The notes beneath the pieces were generated by a model. It ran no database searches. It was given only the letters and a program-made list of their open reading frames with translations, and was not told the DNA's origin. Positions 23,598 to 31,347 of a DNA stretch of 39,581 nucleotides are shown here, one piece after another. The DNA lies in contig JAFNXN010000012.1 of assembly GCA_017379015.1 (NCBI GenBank), positions 1-39,581 on the forward strand, read 5' to 3'. This DNA is from Alistipes sp. GTDB lineage: Bacteria > Bacteroidota > Bacteroidia > Bacteroidales > Rikenellaceae. Position numbers and translations under genes: made by a program. Position 1 is the stretch's first letter; each line of letters starts with the position of its first letter.

Positions 23598-25160
23598 ATG
23601 AGTTGTAACAAAAAACATACTCCCGAGATAGGACGTGGATGTCGCTTCTGCGACTGTGGCAATGAGCTTGAGGCATTTGCCATGGAGGGGTGCTACAAGC
23701 TCCACGAGACTAACTGGTTGGAGGAGTATCCCGACAATATCCCAACTGATATTTTCGAGGTAAGATTTAAGAATACACGACGCTCATACTATCAGAATGT
23801 CAACAACTTAGAGCTTAAGCGAGGCGATATTGTTGCTGTTGAGGCGCAGCCTGGCCACGATATTGGTATCATCTCGCTCACGGGCGACATGGTTGCTAAG
23901 CAGATGCGTCGCGTGGGCTTCAATCCGCACAATGGCGAGTTCAAGAAGATCTATCGTAAGGCTCGTCCCTACGATATTGAGCGTTGGCAGGAGGCAATAG
24001 CCTTGGAGCACGAGACGATGATCGCGTCACGACAGATCGCTGCCGACATGGGTCTAAACATGAAGATTGGCGATGTTGAGTACCAGGGCGACAGACTTAA
24101 GGCAATATTCTACTATATCGCTGACGAGCGTGTCGACTTCCGCGAGCTGATCAAGGTCTTTGCCGATAGGTTCCGCATCCGCATCGAGATGAAGCAGATT
24201 GGTGCTCGTCAGGAGGCGGGTCGTATTGGCGGTATCGGTGCTTGTGGTCGTGAGCTATGTTGTGCGTCGTGGATGTCGAGCTTCTCGAGCGTGACCACCA
24301 ATGCTGCGCGCATGCAGGAGATCTCGCTCAACCCTCAGAAGCTTGCCGGACAGTGCTCTAAGCTCAAGTGCTGCTTGATGTACGAGTACGATGTATATGC
24401 CGATGCTCGACGCACGATACCTCGTCTGCGTGAGCCTCTTCAGGCGTTGGATGGCGAGTACTATCTTGTGAAGATCGACCCTCTGGCGCAGACCATGTCC
24501 TTCTCTACAAGCAAGGGCTCTCTGGCAAACCTCACTACGCTCTCTATTAGCCGAGTGAAGGAGATCATCGCCCTAAACCGTGCTGGTCAGAAGGTCGAGA
24601 CCCTTATTGGCGATGAGGATGGAGATGTTGTTGAGGAGCCAACATATCGCCATGCCGAGGATAGCATCACCCGCTTCGATAACAAGTCGAAACGCTCGAA
24701 ACGCTCGAAGCGTCGCTCGAAGGATCGCCCTGCGGAGGGTGAGGCGGCTGCCGAGCCTAAGAGGGAGAGCACAGCGTCGGAAGGTGCTGACCTATCTGTT
24801 GAGCAGAGGGGTGAGGAGCAGAAGCCTCATGAGCAGAAGCCACGTCGTGATCGTGGTCGCCGTAATGAGGGTAGAGCTAAGCAACACACTGAGCAGAAGC
24901 CAGATAAGGCAGAGCAGAAGCAGGATGCAGCCAAGCAACCTAAGGCGGAGCAGCCACGGACTGAGCATGTGAAGGCAGAGCAGGCGAAGACTCAGGAGGT
25001 GGCAGGTGACGACGCAGCGCAGTCGGAGCATCGCAAGGGTGGTGAGCACCGACATCGTCCTAACCGCCGTCATGGACGTCCTAGTCGCGATAATCGCGAG
25101 GGTCGCGAGGGTCGCAAGGATGGCGAGGGTCGTGGCGAACATGAACCAAAGAGCGAGTAG
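23598..25160 (+). CDS. ricT: PSP1-domain protein of the RicT/YaaT family with long charged tail
   Basis: 520 residues. The first 340 form the RicT/PSP1 core. They include an N-terminal Cys-rich start (GCRFCDCGNELEA), VEAQPGHDIGIISLTGDMV, VDFRELIKVFADRFRIRIEM, and the paired motifs ACGRELCCASWM and CSKLKCCLMYEYDVY, which carry the conserved cysteines. In Bacillus RicT belongs to an iron-sulfur complex that affects RNase Y and mRNA processing; the role in Bacteroidota is not established. Residues 370-520 are a low-complexity Lys/Arg/Glu/Gln tail with repeated EQKP-like words, probably disordered and possibly RNA-binding. gldH starts 3 nt after the stop; the same gene pair is common in the phylum. 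Confidence 0.85.
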   Translation: MSCNKKHTPEIGRGCRFCDCGNELEAFAMEGCYKLHETNWLEEYPDNIPTDIFEVRFKNTRRSYYQNVNNLELKRGDIVAVEAQPGHDIGIISLTGDMVAKQMRRVGFNPHNGEFKKIYRKARPYDIERWQEAIALEHETMIASRQIAADMGLNMKIGDVEYQGDRLKAIFYYIADERVDFRELIKVFADRFRIRIEMKQIGARQEAGRIGGIGACGRELCCASWMSSFSSVTTNAARMQEISLNPQKLAGQCSKLKCCLMYEYDVYADARRTIPRLREPLQALDGEYYLVKIDPLAQTMSFSTSKGSLANLTTLSISRVKEIIALNRAGQKVETLIGDEDGDVVEEPTYRHAEDSITRFDNKSKRSKRSKRRSKDRPAEGEAAAEPKRESTASEGADLSVEQRGEEQKPHEQKPRRDRGRRNEGRAKQHTEQKPDKAEQKQDAAKQPKAEQPRTEHVKAEQAKTQEVAGDDAAQSEHRKGGEHRHRPNRRHGRPSRDNREGREGRKDGEGRGEHEPKSE

Positions 25161-25163
25161 GGT

Positions 25164-25595
25164 ATGCTTCGTCTGTTGAGTTATCTGGGTGCAAGCCTGC
25201 TTGTGGCGATGCTTGCTAGCTGCGGTGGTGCTAATCGTAGTGTTACGATGCACGACACCGAGTCGTCGGTATGGTCTGAGCCTGAGGAGTTTACCTACGT
25301 GAATAGCGATACGCTCTACCGCCGCGATATATCTATCACTCTGCGTTACGATGGTGGCTATGTGCAGGAGTCGATACCCCTGACCGTGCTTACCATATCG
25401 CCCGATTCGATGGTCCTGGAGGAGGAGTTTACGCTCCACGTGCCTCGTCTTGCGGATATGCGCCCTGATGAGCATACGTTCCCCTATCGCAAGCAGGCGT
25501 TGCTTAAGCGTAGTGGTGAGTATCGTTTCCGCCTTACGCCGAAGGAGCCTATCGAGGGTGTCTTGTCGGTGGGCATCATCGTGGATGAGAGGTAG
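25164..25595 (+). CDS. gldH: GldH-type lipoprotein
   Basis: 143 residues. Lipobox LASC gives Cys20. The mature part (about 125 residues) follows the GldH pattern: an early aromatic segment (SEPEEFTYVNSDTLYRRDIS), LRYDGGYVQESIPLTVLTIS, and a closing SGEYRFRLTPKEPIEGVLSV that ends in GIIVDE. GldH was named for gliding motility in Flavobacterium, but homologues are kept in non-gliding Bacteroidales, where they probably serve the cell envelope. Coupled to ricT by a 3-nt gap and followed by trmB after 29 nt, so co-transcribed. It is short and diverged, so the call rests on pattern plus position. Confidence 0.75.
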   Translation: MLRLLSYLGASLLVAMLASCGGANRSVTMHDTESSVWSEPEEFTYVNSDTLYRRDISITLRYDGGYVQESIPLTVLTISPDSMVLEEEFTLHVPRLADMRPDEHTFPYRKQALLKRSGEYRFRLTPKEPIEGVLSVGIIVDER

Positions 25596-25624
25596 AGGTA
25601 TATATAACATAAAACTATAACCCA

Positions 25625-26377
25625 ATGGGAAAAGATAAGTTACGCAAATTTGCTGAGAACCTTACATTTAAGTGTATGGTGCAGCCCGAGTTTGACGATA
25701 TTTTTCATCGCGACCACCCTCTCAAGGGTCGTTGGCACGAGGAGTTTTTCCACAACGACAACCCTATCATCTTGGAGCTTGGCTGTGGTCGTGGCGAGTA
25801 TACTGTGGCACTTGCCGAGCGCAATCCCGATAAGAACTATATCGGCATCGACATCAAGGGTGCTCGTATGTGGCGCGGTGCTAAGACGGCTACCGAGCGC
25901 GGTATGCAGAATGTAGGCTTCGTGCGCACACGTATCGAGTTCATCAGCTCGTTCTTTGCCGAGGGCGAGATCTCGGAGATCTGGATCACATTCCCCGACC
26001 CACAGCTTAAGAGCCGCCGAGCTAAGAAGCGTCTTACATCGCCACTCTTCCTTGCCGACTATAAGCGTATGCTTGCCCGTGATGGTGTTATCAACCTAAA
26101 GACCGACTCGAAGCACCTCTTTGCCTACACGGCAGCCGTCATCGAGCGTCTAGGACTCCCCGTCGAGGTGCAGAACGACGACATCTATGGCTCGGGGTTT
26201 GCCGACGAGGTGCTCTCTGTGAAGACTGCCTACGAGAGCAAGTTTGTGGCTATGGGTCTTCCGATCACCTACACCCGCTTTGGCTTGGGCGAGTGCCAGG
26301 AGTTTGAGTTCTTCGACTGGGAGGGCGACGATGTGCTGGAGAAGGATGCCGAGGAGAACAGAACTAAAGCCTTCTAA
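25625..26377 (+). CDS. trmB: tRNA (guanine-N7)-methyltransferase
   Basis: 250 residues. It methylates N7 of G46 in the tRNA variable loop using S-adenosylmethionine. The SAM-binding motif I is ILELGCGRGEYTVALAE; the next strand gives NYIGIDIKGARMWRGA; the family signature is ISEIWITFPDPQLKSRRAKK followed by RLTSPLFLADYKRML. The terminal part has NLKTDSKHLFAYT and YESKFVAMGLPITYTRF. Methyltransferase fold with Rossmann core, cytoplasmic. rlmD follows after 11 nt. Confidence 0.95.
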   Translation: MGKDKLRKFAENLTFKCMVQPEFDDIFHRDHPLKGRWHEEFFHNDNPIILELGCGRGEYTVALAERNPDKNYIGIDIKGARMWRGAKTATERGMQNVGFVRTRIEFISSFFAEGEISEIWITFPDPQLKSRRAKKRLTSPLFLADYKRMLARDGVINLKTDSKHLFAYTAAVIERLGLPVEVQNDDIYGSGFADEVLSVKTAYESKFVAMGLPITYTRFGLGECQEFEFFDWEGDDVLEKDAEENRTKAF

Positions 26378-26388
26378 CTTAAGAGATT

Positions 26389-27804
26389 ATGGGAAAGAGA
26401 AGAAAGGATTACCCTCTTATTGAGGGTCTTGAGATAACCACCCTTGCTGCCGAGGGTAAGGCTATGGGTAAGCACGACAATCAGGTTGTCTTTGTGCCAA
26501 TGACCGTGCCGGGCGATATTGTTGATGTGCAGATCCGCAAGCACCATCGTCGCTATATGGAGGGCTGCGTGGTGCGCTTCGTCGAGAAGTCGCCACTGCG
26601 CACTGAGCCATTCTGCGAGCACTTTGGTGTGTGTGGCGGCTGTAAGTGGCAGAGCCTGCCCTACGAGGAGCAGCTCAAGCAGAAGACCAAGCAGGTTGAG
26701 GATCAGCTTGTTCGCATCGGTCATCTAGATATTCCCGAGGTGCGTCCCTGCCTAGGCTCGGAGCGTACGCGCGAGTATCGCAATAAGCTCGAGTTCACCT
26801 TTGCCGATAAGAGGTGGCTCACGTACGAGGAGATTGCCGAGGGTGGCGACATCGCTGCGGAGCCTGCACTGGGCTTCCACATCCCTGGTTGCTTCGACAA
26901 GGTGCTAGACATCAAGCAGTGTCACCTTCAGGTGGACCTCTCAAATCGTATACGTCTGGCTACCAAGGCTTTCTGCATCGAGCATGGCTACTCGTTCCAC
27001 AATGCGCGTGCCCACGAGGGACTTATGCGCACGATGGTGATCCGCACCGCCTCGACAGGCGAGGTTATGGTCATCGTGGTCTTCAACGAGAACGACACGG
27101 AGCGTATCAACGCCCTTATGTCGCACCTGCGCGACACCTTCCCCGAGATCACGTCGCTCATCTATATGATCAACGAGAAGTGGAACGACTCGCTGGGTGA
27201 TCGTGAGCCTATCTGCTTTGCGGGTAAGGACCATATCATCGAGGAGATGGAGGGCTTGAAGTTCAAGGTAGGTCCAAAGTCGTTCTACCAGACCAACTCG
27301 GAGCAGGCATACGAGCTATATAAGGTTACCCGCGACTTTGCGGAGTTGCGCGAGGAGGACACCCTCTACGACCTCTATACTGGTACGGGCACCATTGCCA
27401 ACTTCTGTGCTCGCCGTGCTAAGAGGGTTGTGGGTGTCGAGTATGTCCCTGAGGCTATTGAGGATGCGAAGATCAACTCTATGATCAACGGCATTGAGAA
27501 TACTACGTTCTATGCTGGTGATATGAAGGATGTGCTTAGTGATGAGTTTGTTGCGCGCAACGGACGCCCTGATGTCATCATCCTCGACCCACCACGTGCT
27601 GGTGTCGATGAGCGTGTGTTGGAGGTTATCAAGCGTGCTGCACCCGAGCGCATGGTCTATGTTAGCTGCAACCCCTCGACGCAGGCGCGTGACTTGGCTC
27701 TGCTCAACGATATGTATGAGATTGTGGCTGTGCAGCCTGTCGACATGTTCCCCCACACTCACCATGTCGAAAATGTAGTCAAGCTTGCGAAGAGATCGCT
27801 TTGA
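26389..27804 (+). CDS. rlmD: 23S rRNA (uracil-C5)-methyltransferase, RlmD/RumA family
   Basis: 471 residues. An N-terminal TRAM RNA-binding domain (about 8-70; VPGDIVDVQIRKHHRRYMEG) is followed by an iron-sulfur cluster motif CEHFGVCGGCKWQ with a fourth Cys further on (DIKQCHLQ). The methyltransferase domain shows FYQTNSEQAYELY, LYDLYTGTGTIANFCAR, VVGVEYVPEAIEDAKINS, VIILDPPRAGVDERV and the catalytic cysteine in MVYVSCNPSTQARDL. It methylates a uridine of 23S rRNA; U1939 (RlmD) is the likeliest site, but RlmCD-type specificity cannot be excluded by eye. Last gene of the group, with a hairpin terminator 57 nt after its stop. Confidence 0.92.
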   Translation: MGKRRKDYPLIEGLEITTLAAEGKAMGKHDNQVVFVPMTVPGDIVDVQIRKHHRRYMEGCVVRFVEKSPLRTEPFCEHFGVCGGCKWQSLPYEEQLKQKTKQVEDQLVRIGHLDIPEVRPCLGSERTREYRNKLEFTFADKRWLTYEEIAEGGDIAAEPALGFHIPGCFDKVLDIKQCHLQVDLSNRIRLATKAFCIEHGYSFHNARAHEGLMRTMVIRTASTGEVMVIVVFNENDTERINALMSHLRDTFPEITSLIYMINEKWNDSLGDREPICFAGKDHIIEEMEGLKFKVGPKSFYQTNSEQAYELYKVTRDFAELREEDTLYDLYTGTGTIANFCARRAKRVVGVEYVPEAIEDAKINSMINGIENTTFYAGDMKDVLSDEFVARNGRPDVIILDPPRAGVDERVLEVIKRAAPERMVYVSCNPSTQARDLALLNDMYEIVAVQPVDMFPHTHHVENVVKLAKRSL

Positions 27805-27861
27805 ATTTGAGTGGATAGCTCTTTGTTGCGAGAAGATCGCTCGGCCGAAAACCGAATAAAG

Positions 27862-27910
27862 AAGTGGCGCATGAGCAGAACTATAAGGTTCTCTACATAC
27901 GCCACTTTTT
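27862..27910. terminator. Terminator between rlmD and the fimbrillin/BspA gene
   Basis: The outer stem AAGTGGCG / CGCCACTT (8 bp) encloses a second stem AGAAC / GGTTCT-type near the tip. TTTTT follows on the plus strand; on the minus strand it is followed by CTTCTTTATT, so it may act for both convergent genes. Confidence 0.8.
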
Positions 27911-27929
27911 GTGTTAATCAGCAATCAGC

Positions 27930-30461
27930 CTAGAAGTCGTAGCCTGAGATGTAGCTAGCAAAGCTCATCCAGCCGCTTGCTTTTTTGTAAGTGTTTAGAC
28001 TCTCGGTAGGTACATATATCTTAAGACCGTAGCTACTCCACATGTCAGAACCCAATGTTGGTGGAGTCAGAGGCTTGCAATATACTTCAAGGTTTGAGCA
28101 GTTATTGAAAGCCTTGTCGTCGATATCGGCAACACCCTCACCAATTGTAATCTTCTTGAGTCCACTTCCTGAGAATGCCATTGTGTTTATATATTTAACG
28201 CTATCTGGGATTGTGACACTCGATAGGCTGTAAGCATAATGAAACATTTTTGATGGAATAGATGTCACGTCAGCACTAAATGTCATTACGCCCTTGCCGT
28301 TAACATAGGTGTTCGAGGTGATGGTTAATCCCAGAGTTGAGGTTGGTGTTATTATGTTGCCATCTGTTGTAGTATACCAAATCTCGTTGTTAGCAGGAGT
28401 ATTAGAATACTCTACGATGTAACTAGCATAGTCGCTCCAAGCACTCTTGTAAGCATCAACAGCCGATGTTAGGACATACAATTTAATGTTCTCATCGATG
28501 ATCCAGAAGTTAAATAGGCTGCCGCTAATTGTAGCAGGAGTTGTAGACTTGAAATAGATCTCCTTTATATACTGACTGCTAAAAGCATTATTTTTAATTG
28601 TATTGACACTCTTCGCAACGGTAATTGATTCGATGTTCTTGTTGCTAAAAGCATTATACCCGATAGCTGTAATACCCTCAGGAATAGTATATGAAGTAAG
28701 CTTATTATCAACAATGTCTATCAACTCATTATTAATAGCAATACACTTACCGTCAGCTGTCGCAATACTACCTGCTACACTCTGCACATTTGGGCACTTG
28801 TTGAGTAGACCTGCAGCTACCTCTGTGATGCCATCAGCGAATGTTACTGTCGAAAGCGTAGAGGAAGCTGGGAATTGAGTACTTATCTTTGTTACGCCAT
28901 TAGGTACATTGTAAGATGTAAGAAGTGCAAGAGCTTGTGGTGCGAAATAACGTAAATTGCTGTTCTCAATTAGGCAAGAGCCATCCTCTGAGGCGAACTT
29001 TCCGCTAAATAGTTTTACGTTTGTTAGTTTAGCTATGATAGCGTCGAAACCATTAAGATTCACAATGCTATTAGGTATTACGATCTCTGTGATATTAGAT
29101 GAGCCACCAATGCCATTTATATAGAATGATAGGACACCCTCAGGAATAACGTATGTTGTAACACTCTCATCAAAAGACAATACATAGATAAGTACTCCAT
29201 TAATAATCAGTGAGTAGCCATCTTTAGATGCTATACTACCTGTAAATTTAGAGAGACTAGGGCAGCTATATATAATGTTATCCTCAAAAGATGTTACGCC
29301 ATCGCCAAAATTGATTGTTGTGAGGTTAGGACACTGTGAGAATGCGTATGAGCCAAGCTTCTTAACACTATCTGGGAGTGTTACGGTCAAAAGAGTCTCA
29401 TCACTCTCAAAAGCCTCAATAAGTTGAGTTGCATCACTATCAAACTTGATCACACCCTTACCATCAACATAGGTGTTAGATACTATGTTAGCACCAAAGC
29501 AATAATCATACTCATAGAGCTCAATAACATTTCCATCTGTTGTAGTATACCAAATCTCGTTGTTAGCAGGCTTAACCACTGCACCTGGGGTCTCGCCCTC
29601 GAAGTCCTCGCCGCTATCGGGTGTAGAACCCTCGAAGTCCTCACCGTCGTTAATTGTGTAGGCAATGGTCTTGATAGAGCCTAGCTCAAGCTCAAAGGCT
29701 GGGAGCTGGAACGACTTCTCAACACCCTCGGCATAGGTAAATGTCACGGTGAGGTCCTTAGCTGCAAACGTGGTTGCTGGAAGGACTACGTAGAACGACT
29801 GCTTCTCGGCACTAATCTCGCAGTTGATGGCTGAGAGTGTAACCTCGTTCACGCCACTCTCCGTAACAACAGCCTTGCTATCAGCAGAAAGGTCGATAGT
29901 AACCTCACCTGCAAGCTTGTTAGCTGCCGATACGAGCTTGATAGAGCTTAGGGTGTAGCTATCGGGCATGTTGTTCGACACGTCGAAGCGCATGAGCGAT
30001 GTTGCGTTGACAAACTGCAATGCTGTAGATGTCGACTTAGCCACCATCAGGGCATTTGCCAAATCTACCTTCTCGGCGTTGTAGACCTGCTCAGCGTTGA
30101 GCTTGGTGGTGATCACCTCGCCGCTAAGTGTTGCATCGGCATCGTAGGGGTAGACAGCGTAGTTGTTCGAGATCTTCGTGTTGTCGTTGCCCGAGTATGA
30201 TACGTAGCCAAAGGTTGCGCTACGATTGCCATTGCTGAGCGACTTAACGCGGTAGTGGCGATTGTGGGCAGTCTTGGTGAAGATTGTGAGCTCGTCAGCC
30301 TCGTTCCAAAGAACAGCAACGCCATCGAGCTCGGCACGTGTCTCAGCAACGGTAGCGGTGAAGTCCTCACCAACCTCGATTGCGTTAACATCAATCTCTA
30401 TCTCAGAGCATGATGCGAGAAGAGATGCGATACAGAGTATCGACCAAAAGAGTTTTTTCAT
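27930..30461 (-). CDS. Fimbrillin-like / BspA leucine-rich repeat hybrid surface lipoprotein
   Basis: 843 residues. Lipobox LASC gives Cys18. Residues 20-270 resemble the N-terminal domain of fimbrillin/Mfa-like proteins (VLWNEADELTIFTK, a NYAVYPYD strand, a SFYVVLPATTF strand). A repeat linker with DGEDFEGSTP and GEDFEGETPG lies near 273-295. The rest is BspA-type LRR_5 (TLPDSVKKLGSYAFSQCPNL; VTIPDSVKYINTMAFSGSGL), divided in two by a repeated NEIWYTTTDGN module. Cysteines are few. It is a likely surface adhesin or pilus-associated protein; the mixing of a fimbrillin domain with a BspA tail is typical of recombining surface proteins. A 46-codon gene lies 32 nt upstream. Lower GC in the LRR half than in the fimbrillin half. 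Confidence 0.82.
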   Translation of the reverse strand: MKKLFWSILCIASLLASCSEIEIDVNAIEVGEDFTATVAETRAELDGVAVLWNEADELTIFTKTAHNRHYRVKSLSNGNRSATFGYVSYSGNDNTKISNNYAVYPYDADATLSGEVITTKLNAEQVYNAEKVDLANALMVAKSTSTALQFVNATSLMRFDVSNNMPDSYTLSSIKLVSAANKLAGEVTIDLSADSKAVVTESGVNEVTLSAINCEISAEKQSFYVVLPATTFAAKDLTVTFTYAEGVEKSFQLPAFELELGSIKTIAYTINDGEDFEGSTPDSGEDFEGETPGAVVKPANNEIWYTTTDGNVIELYEYDYCFGANIVSNTYVDGKGVIKFDSDATQLIEAFESDETLLTVTLPDSVKKLGSYAFSQCPNLTTINFGDGVTSFEDNIIYSCPSLSKFTGSIASKDGYSLIINGVLIYVLSFDESVTTYVIPEGVLSFYINGIGGSSNITEIVIPNSIVNLNGFDAIIAKLTNVKLFSGKFASEDGSCLIENSNLRYFAPQALALLTSYNVPNGVTKISTQFPASSTLSTVTFADGITEVAAGLLNKCPNVQSVAGSIATADGKCIAINNELIDIVDNKLTSYTIPEGITAIGYNAFSNKNIESITVAKSVNTIKNNAFSSQYIKEIYFKSTTPATISGSLFNFWIIDENIKLYVLTSAVDAYKSAWSDYASYIVEYSNTPANNEIWYTTTDGNIITPTSTLGLTITSNTYVNGKGVMTFSADVTSIPSKMFHYAYSLSSVTIPDSVKYINTMAFSGSGLKKITIGEGVADIDDKAFNNCSNLEVYCKPLTPPTLGSDMWSSYGLKIYVPTESLNTYKKASGWMSFASYISGYDF
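28360..28397. repeat. 38-bp exact repeat within the BspA part, copy 1
   Basis: Identical over 38 bp to 29533-29570. Both encode (on the minus strand) the PANNEIWYTTTDG module that opens each leucine-rich block. The two copies are in direct orientation 1.17 kb apart, so recombination between them would delete one LRR block in frame. Confidence 0.85.
29533..29570. repeat. 38-bp exact repeat within the BspA part, copy 2
   Basis: Partner of 28360-28397. Nucleotide identity without third-position changes implies recent duplication or gene conversion. Confidence 0.85.
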
Positions 30462-30493
30462 GATGGTTGTGTATTAATATTAAAAGATTGTTG

Positions 30494-30634
30494 TTAGCCG
30501 ATTACGATGATGTCGTCATCCTCCTTGTATTCAGGCGTGGTGCTACCCTCCGAGAGGCTGTAGCCTTGCTCAACGCTAACGGTGATAACCTCTACATCGG
30601 GCGTGATGTAGTTCGTGTGCTTGGTGCTAGTCAT
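30494..30634 (-). CDS. 46-residue peptide upstream of the fimbrillin-like gene
   Basis: ATG at 30632-30634, TAA at 30494-30496. The peptide begins MTSTKHTNYITPDVEVITVS and ends in an acidic KEDDDIIVIG tail. The pattern (basic start, Y.TP..EVI.V, Ser/Gly-rich middle, acidic end) is common in very short Bacteroidales proteins encoded just before fimbrillin-like or BspA-like lipoproteins; their role is unknown. It lies 32 nt before the lipoprotein start and just after a -7 box, so it is the first gene of a two-gene transcript. No signal peptide or lipobox is visible. It is short, so confidence rests on the recurring pattern and position. Confidence 0.65.
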   Translation of the reverse strand: MTSTKHTNYITPDVEVITVSVEQGYSLSEGSTTPEYKEDDDIIVIG

Positions 30635-30668
30635 AGATACTTGTATTTTTGAGTTAATAATTATCGCT

Positions 30669-30676
30669 CAAAACTA
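30669..30676 (-). promoter_or_regulatory. -7 element of the peptide/fimbrillin unit
   Basis: The minus strand reads TAGTTTTG, an exact -7 consensus, 34 nt before the ATG at 30634. A -33 TTTG at the right distance is not seen. Confidence 0.45.
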
Positions 30677-30704
30677 TCCGCACCCCAATAGTGATTTATG
30701 AAAA

Positions 30705-30904
30705 CAAAGAAAGCGTGGTGCTGAAGACTTATTTTAGAATTGTAGGTCGTAGGAGAACCCTGAAGATAAAATAAGCAACAGCCCCACGCCATATCCAAAT
30801 AGAGGATATGACGCGGGAAGATGTCTGCCTACTCTCTCTTCTGATGAATTTCCTACGTTCACAATTCGAGAATAAACTTACACTTTCCGCGTAATTAGTA
30901 TGTC
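30705..30904 (-). ncRNA. Rod-shaped structured RNA of about 200 nt, 6S RNA candidate
   Basis: On the minus strand the two halves pair in nested order around 30800. From the tip: CCCGCGTCATATCC / GGATATGGCGTGGG (30804-30817 with 30783-30796, 7-nt loop), GCAgACA / TGTTGC, an 8/8-nt purine/U-rich bubble, GAAGA / TCTTC (30837-30841 with 30762-30766), CGTAGGA / TCCTACG (30851-30857 with 30748-30754), GAATTGT / ACAATTC (30861-30867 with 30737-30743), TTATT / AATAA (30871-30875 with 30729-30733), then short GTG/CAC and GCG/CGC closing pairs. A -7 box (TACTTTTG) lies just upstream. A long interrupted rod with an internal bubble is the 6S RNA architecture, hence the candidate name; a leader RNA of the downstream gene is the alternative. 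Confidence 0.55.
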
Positions 30905-30908
30905 GCTA

Positions 30909-30916
30909 CAAAAGTA
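30909..30916 (-). promoter_or_regulatory. -7 element of the structured RNA
   Basis: The minus strand reads TACTTTTG, an exact -7 consensus, placed so that transcription would begin near 30901-30904, at the foot of the rod-shaped RNA. No clear TTTG is seen at -33. Confidence 0.5.
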
Positions 30917-31097
30917 GTAAACTTTTCGCTTCGGTGTGCAGTTTGGCAGAGTTTTTTGCTGTCGCTAGATGAAAATGTCGTGAAAGAGCAATTTTGCAGA
31001 TGCAAATATCGACAAAAGATTCTCGAAAATCAATATTGAAACACAACTATGTTATTTTCAACTTAGGGGAGCTATTTCTTCAACTTCTAAACAATAA

Positions 31098-31129
31098 GGG
31101 GATGACTAATTTACTTTTTAGTCACCCCC
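31098..31129 (-). terminator. Terminator of the dxs / small membrane protein unit
   Basis: On the minus strand the stem GGGGGTGACTAA / TTAGTCATCCCC (12 positions, one G-T pair) has an 8-nt loop and is followed by TTATTGTTT. The loop and stem words are shared with the hairpin at 19645-19687. Confidence 0.75.
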
Positions 31130-31142
31130 TTGTAGCGAATAG

Positions 31143-31307
31143 TTATAGTAGTATGCCTAGCACGATCACAAGGATGAGTATGGCTAGAAGCACCCACACT
31201 ATGGTGCGCCTCTTGTTCGTGCGTTTCGGGAGATCATCGTCGTAGGGCGGTGGGCAGCCGTACATCGTTACAATGTCTAGATCTCGATCCTCGCTGTTGT
31301 TGCTCAT
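31143..31307 (-). CDS. 54-residue single-pass membrane protein
   Basis: ATG at 31305-31307, TAA at 31143-31145. It begins MSNNSEDRDLDIVTMYGCPP, continues with a Pro/Asp segment and a basic TNKRRT stop-transfer-like stretch, and ends in a purely hydrophobic helix (IVWVLLAILILVIVLGILL). The topology is probably N-in with a C-terminal membrane tail. A single Cys lies in the YGCPPPY motif. It starts 40 nt after the dxs stop on the same strand and ends 14 nt before a terminator, which supports a real gene at the end of the dxs transcript. Function unknown. Confidence 0.65.
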   Translation of the reverse strand: MSNNSEDRDLDIVTMYGCPPPYDDDLPKRTNKRRTIVWVLLAILILVIVLGILL

Positions 31308-31347
31308 ATCTTAGTGGTGCGCGTGTTTAATGTGTTGAGTATGAGGG

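Larger units (their letters stand above)
30635..31142. other. 508-bp intergenic region with structured RNA and terminator
   Basis: From high to low coordinates on the minus strand: the terminator of the small membrane protein gene (31098-31129), an AT-rich stretch, a -7 box (30909-30916), the rod-shaped RNA (about 30904-30705), and the -7 box (30669-30676) of the peptide/fimbrillin unit. A plus-strand frame at 30994-31245 crosses the terminator and the small gene and is not credible. Confidence 0.6.

Noticed and set aside
24792-25625. 277-codon minus-strand frame
   Set aside because: Antisense to the low-complexity tail of ricT and to gldH; its Leu/Thr-rich content is explained by the opposite strand.
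30994-31245. 83-codon plus-strand frame
   Set aside because: It crosses the terminator hairpin and is antisense to the 54-codon gene, which has better support.
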